Shown here: piece after piece, positions 13,788 through 13,885 of the stretch
How the letters are laid out: every line of letters begins with the position of its first letter
Position numbering within the stretch: the stretch's first letter is position 1
Assembly: GCA_017449925.1 (NCBI GenBank)
Contig: JAFSYO010000165.1
Span: 1-13,885, forward strand
DNA length: 13,885 nucleotides
Origin: Stomatobaculum sp.
Lineage (GTDB): Bacteria; Bacillota_A; Clostridia; Lachnospirales; Lachnospiraceae
Reading direction: 5' to 3'
The notes under the pieces: model-generated
What the model was told of the DNA's origin: nothing
The model's input: the letters and a program-made list of their open reading frames with translations, nothing else
Database searches by the model: none
Translations under genes and position numbers: made by a program

Positions 13788-13885
13788 ATGGATAAGATCA
13801 GCGCAGAATACACCATCACCCTCGGCGATTTCCGCCAGGCCACATACTACGCATTGGTGATCCGTAACAGGATCGCTTTCCGCAT
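13788..13885 (+). CDS. start of an unidentified protein, cut by window edge
   Basis: An ATG at 13788 with AGGAGA seven bases upstream opens a frame that stays open to the window end, giving 32 complete codons. The visible protein starts MDKISAEYTITLGDF and continues with an aromatic, then basic and hydrophobic stretch (residues 16-32). The layout resembles the opening of YcxB-like membrane-associated proteins, where a short beta-strand precedes a helix entering the membrane, but this is only a resemblance. It is transcribed divergently from pyk. No convincing promoter was found; TATGAT at 13733-13738 is a possible -10 without a well-spaced -35. Confidence 0.65.
   Translation, partial: MDKISAEYTITLGDFRQATYYALVIRNRIAFR

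Noticed and set aside
13636..13860. 74-codon plus-strand frame overlapping the right-hand gene
   Set aside because: It begins within the pyk promoter and leader region, has no binding site, and conflicts with the frame at 13788 that has AGGAGA at proper spacing.

Overview
This window looks like core chromosome from a GC-rich Clostridia-type Firmicute, most likely a Lachnospiraceae relative. That is inferred from strong GGAGG-type ribosome binding sites, the mix of families (long-form PurB, a USG-1/fungal-like Asd, a small His-less HPr-like protein) and compact, mostly one-directional gene packing. No mobile element, CRISPR array, rRNA or tRNA was seen.

Layout: on the plus strand at the left edge, the C-terminal two thirds of an ABC-F ATPase is followed after one base by a small two-helix membrane protein. 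From about 1767 to 13502 everything reads on the minus strand. In transcription order this is: pyk (own promoter, long leader, terminator); an HPr-like gene plus asd (shared promoter, terminator after asd); galM plus topB (translationally overlapping); dapA-dapB-purC (own promoter, terminator after purC); and purB-purA. A new plus-strand gene begins at 13788 and runs off the right edge.

How the genes fit together: most of the window concerns aspartate. Asd, DapA and DapB carry aspartyl phosphate to tetrahydrodipicolinate for lysine and, in most bacteria, peptidoglycan diaminopimelate. PurC and PurA each add aspartate to a purine intermediate, and PurB removes fumarate from both products. Pyruvate kinase supplies pyruvate, which DapA condenses with aspartate semialdehyde. 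GalM and TopB are unrelated to this theme.

I see no clear undescribed multi-gene system. The points most worth a second look are: a topB gene that only recovers its catalytic N-terminus if it starts at a CTG overlapping the galM stop codon; an HPr-like protein lacking the phosphorylatable histidine upstream of asd; a PurC lacking the usual N-terminal GKxK-type motif; a dapA promoter lying in the loop of an interrupted inverted repeat; and a long, G-poor pyk leader ending in a hairpin next to the ribosome binding site.
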